Assembly (NCBI GenBank): GCA_035311445.1
Contig: DATGCX010000027.1
Location: 1 to 64,000 of the forward strand
Length of the DNA: 64,000 nt
From: JAJPKK01 sp035311445
Lineage (GTDB): Bacteria; Pseudomonadota; Alphaproteobacteria; Rhizobiales; Xanthobacteraceae
Direction: 5' to 3'
The notes under the pieces are model-generated. The model saw only the letters and a list, made by a program, of their open reading frames with translations. It searched no databases and had not been told where the DNA came from. Shown here in pieces: positions 26,885 to 37,371 of this stretch (position 1 is the first letter of the stretch; every line of letters begins with the position of its first letter). The position numbers and the translations under genes were made by a program.

Positions 26885-27643
26885 TCAGGTTGCAAATTGC
26901 GGCCTCCAGGCAAATACGCGACGCGCCCATAAGCGAAAGACCAGGTCGATCAAAACCATCACGATCATGAAGCTCACACTCCAGGCGAGCATCATGTCGA
27001 CGCGCGTATCCTGGAACCAGTTGATCAGTTCCTGGCCGACGCCGCTGCCCGCCCCGAAGGCCTCGGCGACCAGGGCGATCTTCCATGACAGGGACAGGGC
27101 GATCCGGAGCGAAGAAAATATGTAGGGCATGAGTTGAGGAATGAGCACCTTGCGGAGCATGAGGGGTCGATTGGCCTTGTACGCTCTTCCCATCTCGATC
27201 AGGTCCTTTTCCAAGGCCTTCGTGCCCTCCCAGATGTTCATCACGACAAACGGAAAAACGATGAGGACGATGGTGAGAATGGGAGCCGCTTCCGATATTC
27301 CGAACCACAAAACAGAAAGGAAGGCCCAGCAGACCGATGGAACCGTCAGCAGGACCATGATCCAGCTGTCGAAAAAAACTTCGATTGCGCGGTTAAGCCC
27401 CATCAGAATGCCGAATGCGGTCCCGGCGAGCATCGAAATGAGGAAGCCTTCGAAGATCCGGGTCAACGACTGACCAACCACGCGAAAGGAGGCCGGGTCG
27501 CTGTAGATCTCGATGATGCGATCAATGAGTTCTAACGGTCCCGGAAAGATAACAGGCAGGTAAAACAGCGAGATTGTCTTCCAAACGAAGAGGCCGAGCA
27601 CAATGATCATCAGGCTTGGCCACCGGCTTGCGGTTCGCTTCAC
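26885..27643 (-). CDS. NitT/TauT-type ABC transporter permease
   Basis: 252 residues with six predicted membrane segments (MIIVLGLFVWKTISLFYLP, LTVPSVCWAFLSVLWFG and others). The ABC docking loop is MGRAYKANRPLMLRKVLIPQ. It resembles the frameshifted permease at 25132, so the transporter would be a heterodimer. The start ATG 27643 sits 34 bases downstream of the binding-protein stop. Confidence 0.9.
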   Translation of the reverse strand: MKRTASRWPSLMIIVLGLFVWKTISLFYLPVIFPGPLELIDRIIEIYSDPASFRVVGQSLTRIFEGFLISMLAGTAFGILMGLNRAIEVFFDSWIMVLLTVPSVCWAFLSVLWFGISEAAPILTIVLIVFPFVVMNIWEGTKALEKDLIEMGRAYKANRPLMLRKVLIPQLMPYIFSSLRIALSLSWKIALVAEAFGAGSGVGQELINWFQDTRVDMMLAWSVSFMIVMVLIDLVFRLWARRVFAWRPQFAT

Positions 27644-27677
27644 GCTCGTTTCTCCTCCGCCCAGTTGTCCGAGGCGT

Positions 27678-28676
27678 TCAGCCTTTCGTATCTCCGAGGA
27701 TCAACGCGTGTTTCTCCTTTGCGGGCACCTCCTCCAGCACGCCGTTACGTTTGGCCATGTCCAGAAACTGCCATTCGGCGTCGACGACCTTCTGATCCCA
27801 ACGAGCCAGGAAAATCCGCTTTTCTCCTAGCCATTTTTTGTAGGTCGCGACCGCTGCGGGAGTTGTCACGCCCGCGAGCGTTCCATACTTTTGGACGGCA
27901 GCATCGAGATTCTGTGGCTCGCGCAGCCACTGAAAGGATTCCTCGGCCGCCGCCGCGAAGTTCGCTGCCCTCGCAGGGTTCTCGTAGATCCAGCTTTTCC
28001 AGGCGACGAGCGGGGCAGCCCATACGATCGGAGAACCGGTCTTGGTCTTCCAATACTCATTGGGCGAAAAGATGGAGCGGAATTTGTCCGGTTGCGAAGC
28101 CGCCTGGATGGTGAAAGAACTGATGTTGATCATGGCGTCGATCGAGCGGTTTTCCAACATCTTGAACAATGCCGGTGGTGCGAGCTGCACCATTTTTGTG
28201 TCCTTCATGATGTCGAGGCCGGCCCCGTCGATGATAGCGGCTCTGGCCGCCTTGAAGGCGCCTGCGCCGGTGGACCAGACTCCCAGGCGCTTTCCGCGCA
28301 GGTCGCTTACCGTCTTTATCGTCGACTCCTTGGAGACGAAGATGTCCTGAATCACCGTCAGTCCACCGCCAATGACCGCCAGGTCGAAGCCCTGATTCAT
28401 CTTCAAGACCGCATCGATGCCCGAATAGGTGGCCACCATGCATTGCCTGGCGGGGAGGGCGGCGAGAAAGCCTGCGAACGGCCGCGTGTCGACCTCAAGA
28501 TCGATACCGTGCTTGCGGAAAATCCCGGCGTCTCTTGCGCCCATCCAGTTCAATACGAAGACGCTGTTTTCCGGGATCACGACTTTGACTTTGTCCAAGC
28601 TCTGCGCCTTCGCGGGCGCGCCGACAAGGACGGACAGCAACAGGGCGAGGCAGGCCAGTCCTGATACTCTCTTCAT
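27678..28676 (-). CDS. NitT/TauT-type periplasmic substrate-binding protein
   Basis: 332 residues. Signal peptide GLACLALLLSVLVGAPAKAQ with cleavage after residue 24. The mature protein begins with a NMT1/SsuA-like core (VKVVIPENSVFVLNWMGARD, AGIFRKHGIDLEVDTRPFAG) and has the hinge-region segment VSDLRGKRLGVWSTGAGAFK. It is first in the operon and feeds the two permeases and ATPase downstream. The ligand is unknown. Confidence 0.9.
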   Translation of the reverse strand: MKRVSGLACLALLLSVLVGAPAKAQSLDKVKVVIPENSVFVLNWMGARDAGIFRKHGIDLEVDTRPFAGFLAALPARQCMVATYSGIDAVLKMNQGFDLAVIGGGLTVIQDIFVSKESTIKTVSDLRGKRLGVWSTGAGAFKAARAAIIDGAGLDIMKDTKMVQLAPPALFKMLENRSIDAMINISSFTIQAASQPDKFRSIFSPNEYWKTKTGSPIVWAAPLVAWKSWIYENPARAANFAAAAEESFQWLREPQNLDAAVQKYGTLAGVTTPAAVATYKKWLGEKRIFLARWDQKVVDAEWQFLDMAKRNGVLEEVPAKEKHALILGDTKG

Positions 28677-29082
28677 GACATCCTCCCGATCTTGCGGCGG
28701 GAATACCTTCGCTCCCCATCAACACGCAGTGGTTGGGTGGGTTTCGCGACCCCGCTGGGGCGCGCGGCGATTTTGTCGCCGGACGCCAATATCTTCCAAG
28801 GAAGGCGACGCCAGACGCGGGCGCTACACGTTCGCAGGCAGGTGGTTCGTCTCGGAGAGGACGTACAACTATCGAAGAGGTGACTTAGTTGTCTCATGCC
28901 CGTCTCCGGGCCCGCGCCGGCCACAGTATCGGGCCAGCCCCGCCTCTGAGAAAGCGTTCGACATGGCGTGCGACAATTTGCGTGCAGGCGCCCATGCGGG
29001 TTCCCGCTCCGATTTCTTCCGTTTATGTCCGGGCGCTACCATTACAACGTTCAATCGGCGGGGCCCGCGCGCAGATGTTGTT
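28677..29082. other. Gene-free stretch
   Basis: About 400 bases between the divergent-reading NitT/TauT operon and the convergent DUF488 gene. Reading frames here have no recognisable motif. It should contain the promoter of the binding-protein gene starting at 28676, but no clear box was identified. Confidence 0.5.
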
Positions 29083-29463
29083 TCAGCCGCTGCCCACCAT
29101 AAAATCTCGCAGCACGACGGCATCATTGTGGGCCTCGTCGCGGGCCGAGAATACCAGCGTGATCGGTCCTTGCCGCGCAAGGGTTCTGAGCCGATCGATT
29201 TGCTCCGACTGTTGCTGCAACTCCTTCAGATAGCGGCGGCGGAACTCGTGCCAGCGTGCCGGGTCGTGTCCGAACCATTTCCGAAGCGCTGTACTCGGGG
29301 CAAGCTCTTTCATCCATTCATCGATTGCCGCGTCCGCCTTCTTGATGCCGCGCGGCCACAGCCGGTCGATCAACACGCGCTTGCCGTCGCCGGCCGCGGG
29401 CCGATCATAGGCGCGTTTTAGCCTGATACTGGCAGCCGCAATCTTCCCGGCCAAGCTATTCAC
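29083..29463 (-). CDS. DUF488 family (YeaO-like) protein
   Basis: About 126 residues. The family signature is IRLKRAYDRPAAGDGKRVLI followed by DRLWPRG; further on are WHEFRRRYLKEL and LVFSARDEAHNDAVVLRDFM. Small cytosolic proteins of this family are widespread; the biochemical role is unknown. GTG 29463 fits the N-terminus of relatives, while the longer reading from 29538 adds a sequence unlike the family. It stands alone between two transporter operons. Confidence 0.85.
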   Translation of the reverse strand: MNSLAGKIAAASIRLKRAYDRPAAGDGKRVLIDRLWPRGIKKADAAIDEWMKELAPSTALRKWFGHDPARWHEFRRRYLKELQQQSEQIDRLRTLARQGPITLVFSARDEAHNDAVVLRDFMVGSG

Positions 29464-29688
29464 TCCCAATGTGCCTACGTGCCGCCGGTCGGTCCTGGAC
29501 CTGATACTCCGACCCCACAGATGAATCGAGTATGGCAAGGGCGCGTCACAAAGCCGCGAAAACAGCCGGGGTATTTCGAGTTGATAGCGCAGATATCTGC
29601 GATTAGCGTTGGCGCGACACGAAAAACAAAGGGTCGCGCCTACTGCGCCTGTGCGTCAGCGTCGTGCTCGATCCGGTGGGAGGTGCGC

Positions 29689-31284
29689 ATGTGGGCGAAA
29701 TTTTTCGGCCTTGTGGGCGTCGTGCTCGCAGTGCTCTTCTCCGCTGGTGTCCGCGCCCAGGAACCGAAGAGCGGCGGAATACTCAAGATGTATCACCGGG
29801 AGAATCCGGCGAGCCTCTCCATCCACGAGGAGGCGACCTATTCCACCAATGTGCCGGCCATGCCGATATTCAACAACGTCATAATCTATGACCAGCACAA
29901 GCCACAGAACACCATCGACGGCATCGTTCCGGAGTTGGCCACGAGCTGGTCGTGGAACGACGATAAGACCGCGCTGACTTTCAAGATCCGTGAAGGCGTG
30001 AAGTGGCACGACGGCAAGCCATTCACCGGCAAGGACGTGAAGTGCACGTTCGACATGGTGATGGGCAAATCGCAGAACAAGTTTCGCAAGAATCCCCGCA
30101 AGGACTGGTACGAGAACGTCGCGGACATCGTGACCGACGGCGATTTCCAGGTGACCTTCCGTCTCAAGCGCCCGCAGCCGTCGTTGCTCGCCATGCTGGC
30201 CTCAGGTTATTCGCCAGTCTATCCCTGTCACGTCCCGCCGGCGCAGATGCGCACCCATCCGATCGGCACCGGTCCCTTCAAGTTCGTCGAGATGAAGCAG
30301 AACGTGTCGATCAGGCTCACGCGCAATCCCGACTATTGGAAGAAGGGCCTGCCCTATCTCGACGGCATCGAATTCACCATCGTGCCCAACCGTTCGACGG
30401 CGGCTCTCGGCTTCGTTGCGGGGCGGTTCGACATGACCTTCCCGGGCGAAGTGACACCCGCGCTGCTCAAGGATATCCGTTCGCAGGCTCCGAACGCTGA
30501 CTGTGAGATGGTGAGTACCAACATCAATACCAATCTGATCATCAACCGCGACAAGCCGCCGCTCGACAACCCTGATATCAGGCGCGCATTGGCACTTGCG
30601 CTCGGGCGGGGCGCCTTTATCGACGCGCTGTTCCAGGGGGAGGGCGACGTCGGGGGTGCGCTGCTGCCGCCGCCGGCCGGCGTGTGGGGTCTGCCCACCG
30701 ACATTCTCGAGACAATCCCAGGCTATGGGCGTGACGTCGCGAAGAACCGCGTCGAGGCTCGCGCGATCATGCAGAAGCTCGGCTATGGGCCGGAAAAGCG
30801 GCTCAGGCTCAACGTTTCGACGCGCAACCTCCCTATCTATCGCGACCCCGCAGTTCTCCTCATCGATCAGCTCAAGGACATCTATATCGACGGGGAGCTC
30901 GATGTGGTCGAGAGCGGGATCTGGTTCGCACGGCTCGCCCGCCACGACTATTCGATCGGGCTCAACCTTACCGGCAACGGCATCGACGACCCCGACCAGA
31001 CATTCTACGAGAACTACGCCTGCGGCTCGGAACGCAACTACACTCAGTATTGCAACAACGATCTTGAAAAGCTGTTCGACAAGCAATCCGCCGAAACCGA
31101 TATCGCGAAACGCAAGAAGCTCGTCTGGGAGATAGACAAGAAACTCCAGGAGGACGTGGCACGGCCGATCCTCTATCACACTCACGAGGCGAACTGCTGG
31201 CAGCCCTATGTGAAGAACGTTACCGTGATGGTGAACAGCAGCTACAACGGATTCCGCTACGAGGACCTGTGGCTGGACAAGTAG
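29689..31284 (+). CDS. Dpp/Opp-type ABC transporter periplasmic binding protein
   Basis: About 531 residues, family 5 solute-binding protein. Signal peptide FFGLVGVVLAVLFSAGVRAQ. Family landmarks are PELATSWSWNDDKTALTFKI, REGVKWHDGKPFTGKDVKC, GTGPFKF and the RNPDYWKKGLPYLDGI block. ATG 29689 has GGGAGG six bases upstream. It is the first of five same-strand genes (binding protein, two permeases, two ATPases) forming a complete importer. Ligands of this family range from peptides to nickel and opines, so the substrate is open. Confidence 0.93.
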   Translation: MWAKFFGLVGVVLAVLFSAGVRAQEPKSGGILKMYHRENPASLSIHEEATYSTNVPAMPIFNNVIIYDQHKPQNTIDGIVPELATSWSWNDDKTALTFKIREGVKWHDGKPFTGKDVKCTFDMVMGKSQNKFRKNPRKDWYENVADIVTDGDFQVTFRLKRPQPSLLAMLASGYSPVYPCHVPPAQMRTHPIGTGPFKFVEMKQNVSIRLTRNPDYWKKGLPYLDGIEFTIVPNRSTAALGFVAGRFDMTFPGEVTPALLKDIRSQAPNADCEMVSTNINTNLIINRDKPPLDNPDIRRALALALGRGAFIDALFQGEGDVGGALLPPPAGVWGLPTDILETIPGYGRDVAKNRVEARAIMQKLGYGPEKRLRLNVSTRNLPIYRDPAVLLIDQLKDIYIDGELDVVESGIWFARLARHDYSIGLNLTGNGIDDPDQTFYENYACGSERNYTQYCNNDLEKLFDKQSAETDIAKRKKLVWEIDKKLQEDVARPILYHTHEANCWQPYVKNVTVMVNSSYNGFRYEDLWLDK

Positions 31285-31434
31285 GTTCAGCGCGACGGCT
31301 CGTTCTCCGATGACGTGACATGGTATTGGGGCGCACATTCCGTCGAAATTGGAACTTCCCATTCAAATTGGATGGCACGCGGCTGCTCTACCCCTCGACG
31401 GGAGCGATGACCGAGCGAAGCAAGGGCGAGTGAG

Positions 31435-32382
31435 ATGGGTGCCTACCTGATCAGGCGCTTCTTCCTGATGCTGCTCACGCTGTTCGGCATCTCCGTGGTG
31501 ATATTTGTGCTGCTGCGGATTGTCCCCGGAGACATCGCGGATATCCTGTTCGCCGCCGCCGGCATGATCGATCCCGCGGAGAAGGCGCAGATCCAGAAGG
31601 AGATCGGCCTCGACCAGCCCCTCGTCTTGCAATATGCGCAATGGATCGGCGGACTGCTCCACGGCGACCTGGGCTATTCCTATGTCTCCGAGAAGCCGGC
31701 CCTTGAGGAAATCGCGCCGCGGATTCCGATTTCCGCGAAGCTTGCCGGGCTCGCCCTCCTCTTTGCGGTCTCCTTCGGCATTCCGCTCGGCGTCATCAGC
31801 GCGGTCCGCCAGAACACGCTTCTCGACTACGTGCTGCGCGTGGTGAGTCTGAGCGGCCTCTCGCTCCCATCGTTCTGGCTCGGGCTCCTCATTCTCATCG
31901 TGTTTGTCCGCTATCTGGGTTGGATCCCGATCTATGCCGAGCCGCCGGCGAGCGCCTGGGACGCGTTCGTCCTGTACAGCATCCCCGCCGCCGCTGTCGG
32001 CTTCCGCTCTTCCGCACTGATGATGCGGCTCACGCGCTCGTCCATGCTCGAAGTGCTGCGCCAGGACTACATCCGCACCGCGCGCGCCAAGGGTGCCTCG
32101 CCCGTCTCGGTCAGCATCAAACACGCACTCCGCAACGCAGTGCTGCCGGTCGTCACCATCATCGGCATCGAGGCCGCCTTCCTGGTCGGGGGACTGATCG
32201 TTACGGAAACGGTGTTCAACATTCCCGGCGTCGCTCGGTTCCTGGTCGAGGCGATCCGCTGGCGTGACTATCCGATCGTGCAGAATCTTGTCCTGTTCAT
32301 TGCGGTCGTGGTTGTGACAATGAATTTCCTTATAGACATGGCCTATCTCGCGCTCGATCCGCGTATCGCCTACGAGAAGTGA
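31435..32382 (+). CDS. Dpp/Opp-type ABC transporter permease 1 (DppB-like)
   Basis: 315 residues with six membrane segments. The N-terminus YLIRRFFLMLLTLFGISVVI is typical of DppB-like subunits. The cytoplasmic docking loop is YIRTARAKGASPVSVSIKHA followed by LRNAVLPVVTIIG. The stop at 32380-32382 lies within 20 bases of the next permease start. It acts at the inner membrane with the DppC-like partner. Confidence 0.93.
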   Translation: MGAYLIRRFFLMLLTLFGISVVIFVLLRIVPGDIADILFAAAGMIDPAEKAQIQKEIGLDQPLVLQYAQWIGGLLHGDLGYSYVSEKPALEEIAPRIPISAKLAGLALLFAVSFGIPLGVISAVRQNTLLDYVLRVVSLSGLSLPSFWLGLLILIVFVRYLGWIPIYAEPPASAWDAFVLYSIPAAAVGFRSSALMMRLTRSSMLEVLRQDYIRTARAKGASPVSVSIKHALRNAVLPVVTIIGIEAAFLVGGLIVTETVFNIPGVARFLVEAIRWRDYPIVQNLVLFIAVVVVTMNFLIDMAYLALDPRIAYEK

Positions 32383-32399
32383 ACCTGCCTGGAGACGCC

Positions 32400-33290
32400 G
32401 TGGCCGTCATCGAAAGCAGAGCAAAGCGAGTGGAAGTCGGCGCAGCGCAGGGATGGGTCGGCACATTCGGCTATTTCGCCCGCCGCTATCCCCTGGGCGT
32501 GGCGGGGGCCGCGATCGGCCTCATCTTCGTGCTGATGGCACTGTTTGCGGACTGGATCACCACGTTCGATCCGACCGCAACCGACCCACGCAACACGCTC
32601 GCTTGGCCGAGCAGCGTCCACCCGCTCGGAACGGATTATCTCGGCCGGGACATGTGGAGCCGGATCGTCTACGGCGCGCGTATTTCACTCGCCGTCGGGC
32701 TCGGTTCGACCTCGCTGGGATGCCTGTTCGGGTGCACGATCGGGCTGATGTCCGGATATTTCGGCGGCTGGCTCGACCTCATCGTCCAGCGCTTGATGGA
32801 CATCATGCAGTCGCTGCCGCTGCTGGTGATGGCGCTGGTCTTGACCGCGGCGCTCGGGCCGTCGCTTCCCAACACCATCATCGCAATCTCGATTCCGCTC
32901 ATCCCATACGTGTCCCGGGTCATCCGCTCCAACACGTTGATGCTCCGGGAAATGCCGTATGTAGAGGCGGCGCGCGCGGTGGGCATGAACGAATTCGCGA
33001 TCGCCGTGCGTCACGTTCTTCCTAACACGCTGGCGCCGTTGATCGTGCTCGCCACTGCCCAAGTCGGGTCCGCCATCCTGGTAGAGGCTGCGCTTTCCTT
33101 CCTCGGCCTCGGCGTGCCCGAGCCGCATCCCTCCTGGGGACGGATGCTATCGGAATCGGTCGCGGAATACGTCCGCATTGCCCCGTGGCTGGTGATCTTT
33201 CCCGGGACGGCGATCAGCCTCGCGGTATTCGCCACCAATCTCGTGGGCGACGCCTTGCGCGACATCCTCGATCCACGGCAACGCGACTGA
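32400..33290 (+). CDS. Dpp/Opp-type ABC transporter permease 2 (DppC-like)
   Basis: About 296 residues. HPLGTDYLGRDMWSRIVYGA is the characteristic DppC periplasmic segment and YVEAARAVGMNEFAIAVRHV the ATPase-docking loop. GTG 32400 is preferred because TGGAGA lies seven bases upstream; GTG 32379, overlapping the previous stop, is an alternative. It is the partner of the preceding DppB-like subunit. Confidence 0.92.
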   Translation: MAVIESRAKRVEVGAAQGWVGTFGYFARRYPLGVAGAAIGLIFVLMALFADWITTFDPTATDPRNTLAWPSSVHPLGTDYLGRDMWSRIVYGARISLAVGLGSTSLGCLFGCTIGLMSGYFGGWLDLIVQRLMDIMQSLPLLVMALVLTAALGPSLPNTIIAISIPLIPYVSRVIRSNTLMLREMPYVEAARAVGMNEFAIAVRHVLPNTLAPLIVLATAQVGSAILVEAALSFLGLGVPEPHPSWGRMLSESVAEYVRIAPWLVIFPGTAISLAVFATNLVGDALRDILDPRQRD

Positions 33291-33299
33291 CGGGCCGCC

Positions 33300-34365
33300 A
33301 TGACGCAGTCATCCGTCACGACGCAAATGCCGCGCCAGGCAGCGGCTGGCGAGCGGGCGCGCGATAACAGGGGACCGCTGCTTGAAGTCGAGGATCTGCG
33401 AACTTGGTTCTATCTTCGCCACGGTGTGCTCAAGGCGGTCGACGGGCTCGGCTTTTCGCTTGCGGCCGGTGAGACCCTCGCGGTTGTCGGCGAATCCGGT
33501 TGCGGCAAGAGCGTGAGCGCGCTGTCCTTGATGCGGCTCGTCCCTAACCCGCCCGGCAAGACGGTCGGCGGGTCGATAAAGCTTGCCGGCGTTGACCTCT
33601 TGCGGCTCAGCGAGCGCGAGATGCGCGCCGTACGCGGCCGCGAAATATCCATGATTTTTCAGGAACCGATGACCTCACTCAATCCGGTGATGCGCATCGG
33701 CGACCAGATTGCAGAAGCGGTTCTGTTGCACGACTCTGTAGGCCGATCGGACGCGCTGCGGCGGGCGCTTGATATTCTCGGCCTGGTGCGGATGCCCGCG
33801 GCCAAGCAGAGGCTAAGCGAATATCCCCACCAGCTTTCCGGCGGAATGCGCCAGCGCGCCATGATTGCCATGGCGCTCGCCTGTAATCCGAAGGTGCTGA
33901 TCGCCGACGAACCCACCACCGCGCTCGACGTCACGATCCAGGCGCAGATCCTCGACCTTATCGTCGATCTTCAACGCAAGCTCGGCACTGCCGTGATCCT
34001 GATCACCCACGACCTCGGCGTGGTCGCGGAAACGGCGCAGCGGGTGATCGTGATGTATGCCGGGCGTAAGGTGGAGGAGGCGGCAGTCGGCGAGCTGTTC
34101 GTCCGGCCGCTGCATCCCTACACGCGCGGGCTCCTGGAGTCGGTGCCGCGCCTTGGCTCGATGCGCGGCGAGGTGGCTGTGCGTCGACGGCTGAAGGAAA
34201 TACCCGGGATCGTTCCGCCGCTGACGAATCTGCCTGCGGGCTGCGCGTTCGCCCCGCGTTGCGCCCTTGCTGATGACAAATGCCGTGGTCTCTTTCCGGC
34301 GTATGAGGAAAAACGCCCACAGCATTGGGTGGCGTGCTGGCATTCCGACGCGCCGGAGGCCGCCA

Positions 34366-34373
<8 letters not shown>
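33300..34373 (+). CDS. Dpp/Opp-type ABC transporter ATPase 1 (DppD-like)
   Basis: 357 residues. Walker A VGESGCGKSVSALSLMRL, Q-loop SMIFQEPMTSLNPVM, signature QLSGGMRQRAMIAMALACNP and Walker B VLIADEPTTALD. The C-terminal extension LPAGCAFAPRCALADDKC with paired cysteines is the oligopeptide-type domain, often binding an Fe-S cluster in relatives. Its stop overlaps the next ATPase start by eight bases. Confidence 0.93.
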
Positions 34374-35376
<1,003 letters not shown>

Positions 35377-35383
35377 TGCATCT

Positions 35384-35625
35384 TGGGCTCTCAAGCGCCG
35401 CGTGCTCGTCGACCTGGAGGCCCAACTGAAGGAACCCAGGGCTATCGAGCAATTCCTCGTCACCTACACCGAGGAACGTAAACGCCTCGCAGCGGCGGAA
35501 GAGACCAAGCGCCAGCGCAAGGAGACCCGTTGGGCGAGGTGAAGCGCGAATTCGACCGCGCATTCGACAGGGCACGGCTACAGAAGAGAGTCGTCCTGTT
35601 TGGCGGCCCCGCCTTGGCCGATTGC
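35384..35625 (+). pseudogene. Remnant of a large serine recombinase
   Basis: After the ATPase stop a coiled-coil region typical of large serine recombinase C-termini is seen: LVDLEAQLKEPRAIEQFLVT and YTEERKRLAAAEETKRQRKE. A one-base shift at about 35530 moves it to a second frame (LGEVKREFDRAFDRARLQKR). The catalytic N-terminal domain is absent. It marks the left edge of the mobile-element graveyard between the Dpp-type operon and tRNA-Ser. The family call rests on the coiled-coil pattern alone. Confidence 0.45.
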
Positions 35626-35846
35626 CGGTATTACAGATGCTAGGGCAGCGGGCCTTACTGGCACTTTTGAAAATCGTTGCAGCGGACAAGATGGGGGTAG
35701 CCGTCAGGAACACGAAGATAAACCCTAGCAAGACGAATAAGAGCCCCCCGGTCTGCAAATGGTGGCAACTCACTCTGAGTCAAACGGTCGTAGTAGTAAT
35801 GCGTCGGATAGAATTGGACAACCACCATGCCTAATGGAGATTCCTG

Positions 35847-36406
35847 ATGAACTGTCGTGACGATCAGTACAATTCTATTCCCACAGTTTCCCTTCACAGC
35901 CGGCGATGCATTATTACCGCACTGGCTTCCGCCGCTGTATTGTCTCCCGGCCTTTCGGTTGCCGCCACTGATGCGTCAGCCGACGATGAACGGTTCATGC
36001 GCATTGCCCTGGATGAAGCTCGACAAGCTGATTTCCCGTTCGGCGCCGTGATTGTGCGCGACGGACAGGTCCTTGTACGCGGGCACAATCTTGGAAGGAC
36101 GAACGGCGACCCAACCGCGCATGGCGGATGACGGCAATACACCGCTGCCTCGTCGACCACGGGAGCGCCGCCCTTCGAGGCAGCACGCTCTACACTTCCG
36201 GTGAACCCTGCAACATGTACATGGGTGCAATTCTATGGTGCCGCATGGGCCGCCTGGTCTTTGCCGCCTCTGTGCAGCAGTTCGCCACGACACTCGATCA
36301 GATCATGATCTCAAGCGCAGATATCGCTGCGAAAGCGCCATTCGCGCCGATCGCGATCACTGGAGGCGTCTTAGCGGACGAGGCAATGCAGTTGTTTCGC
36401 AAATAG
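35847..36406 (+). pseudogene. Exported cytidine/guanine-deaminase-like protein, inactivated
   Basis: The first frame (35847-36131) has a twin-Arg-like start (HSRRCIITALASAAVLSPGL) and deaminase core FPFGAVIVRDGQVLVRGHNL. It runs into a stop right at the zinc motif: DPTAHG then G-stop, where the family has HAE or HGE. The second frame (36128-36406) continues MTAIHRCLVDHGSAALRGST and TLYTSGEPCNMYMGAILW. A single missing base explains the shift and destroys the catalytic Glu. In addition the zinc motif PCxxC is PCNMY, so one zinc cysteine is lost. The gene is dead in two ways. Confidence 0.8.
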
Positions 36407-36407
36407 C

Positions 36408-36608
36408 TTGCGATTTGAGTTGCTCGCCGCATTGGGCGTGTTCGGGACTAGCACAGGCTGGCCGGACGTGTTGGTGGCAGCGATCATGGCCAACTTGGCG
36501 TTGCAAGGGGCGTGCATGATGATTCGGCAAGCTCGGATCGAGCTGCAAAGGGCAAAGCACCCGGTCACGTTTCCCGCCGAATACCCCAAGGCTCAACGCC
36601 GTGATTGA
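36408..36608 (+). pseudogene. C-terminal remnant of a cation diffusion facilitator
   Basis: LAALGVFGTSTGWPDVLVAA followed by IMANLALQGACMMIRQARIE resembles the last membrane helices of CDF-type cation transporters (TGWPDxxVAxIMAxLALQG). The rest of the transporter is missing, and the C-terminal ~20 residues are unlike the family. It sits between the dead deaminase and the ParB-like fragment. Confidence 0.5.
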
Positions 36609-36862
36609 TCCAACCTCAAGACCGCCAAGGCGCTGGGCCTGACGCCGTCATTAAGCGGCTCCGTATGGCAGCGAAGTATGTCTTCATCGGCGAGCCCAAT
36701 CTTGACCAGCGCGCGGTACCGATTGCGGCCGTCGAGGATCTTGCCCTCGTACATGGTGATCTTGTCTCTAGCGCCATGCGCCTGGATGTCGGCGACAAGC
36801 GCATCGAAATCGGCGCCCTTAAGAAGCGGAAAGATGTTCGCCAGCAGGTGAAATTCGATCAT
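36593..36862 (-). CDS. ParB-like domain fragment
   Basis: 89 residues. ANIFPLLKGADFDALVADIQ, then MYEGKILDGRNRYRALVKIG are the ParB/Srx N-terminal nuclease-fold motifs, as in phage and plasmid regulators. The DNA-binding HTH part is absent and the end is unlike the family, so it is probably truncated. ATG 36862 overlaps the stop of the membrane protein gene upstream, so both were likely one transcript of the integrated element. Confidence 0.6.
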   Translation of the reverse strand: MIEFHLLANIFPLLKGADFDALVADIQAHGARDKITMYEGKILDGRNRYRALVKIGLADEDILRCHTEPLNDGVRPSALAVLRLDQSRR

Positions 36863-37371
36863 GGATATTGCCCTCGCCGAGATTGCGATCTGGGATGCGT
36901 CGTCAGCAGCGCCATGGCGAGCATCAGGATTACGCCAGCCATCGATGGCGTAGCGACCAAGCCGATGATGCGTAGGCGGGCGATGTCGGCCGGCGACGGC
37001 GTGATGGTGCCGCGGCTTAACGAGCCCACGATTGCGCTAACCGCTTCGGCTTGCGGGTCCGCGGATGTGATGGGCGTCGCCTCAGCCGACGAGGCCTCCG
37101 CCTTGCGGATATCCTCATCGAGCTTGTCCCTGCGCTTTGCCGTCTGTAGCGCCTGCCGCAACGGCAGGATGGGGGCGCAGGCCTTCATGGTGTCAGTTGT
37201 TAACTGGGTGCAGCCGCGCGTGGCGTCCCATGCATCCCGATCAACCCGGTCGACCTTGGGACGCTCCCGTTGGATTTGGATATCAAGCTCGGCGACGGAC
37301 TTCGTTTCGGCAATGGTCTTGCGTTCATCACGCCACCGCAGGAGTCCTGCCTGAACCAGTCCGTTTGAGTA
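36859..37371 (-). pseudogene. Membrane-tail hypothetical protein of the element, 5' end lost
   Basis: A frame open from a stop at 37372-37374 reads NGLVQAGLLRWRDERKTIAE, VDRDAWDATRGCTQL, then from ATG 37188 KACAPILPLRQALQTAKRRD and a C-terminal membrane segment IIGLVATPSMAGVILMLAMA. The sequence upstream of 37188 looks protein-like with no start codon of its own. It abuts the truncated end of the AAA ATPase, so both ends appear joined by a deletion. Function unknown; typical of phage or ICE cargo. Confidence 0.55.

Noticed and set aside
26742..27308. N-terminal extension of the NitT/TauT ATPase
   Set aside because: It runs across the permease gene in another frame and has no ABC similarity; ATG 26741 fits the family.
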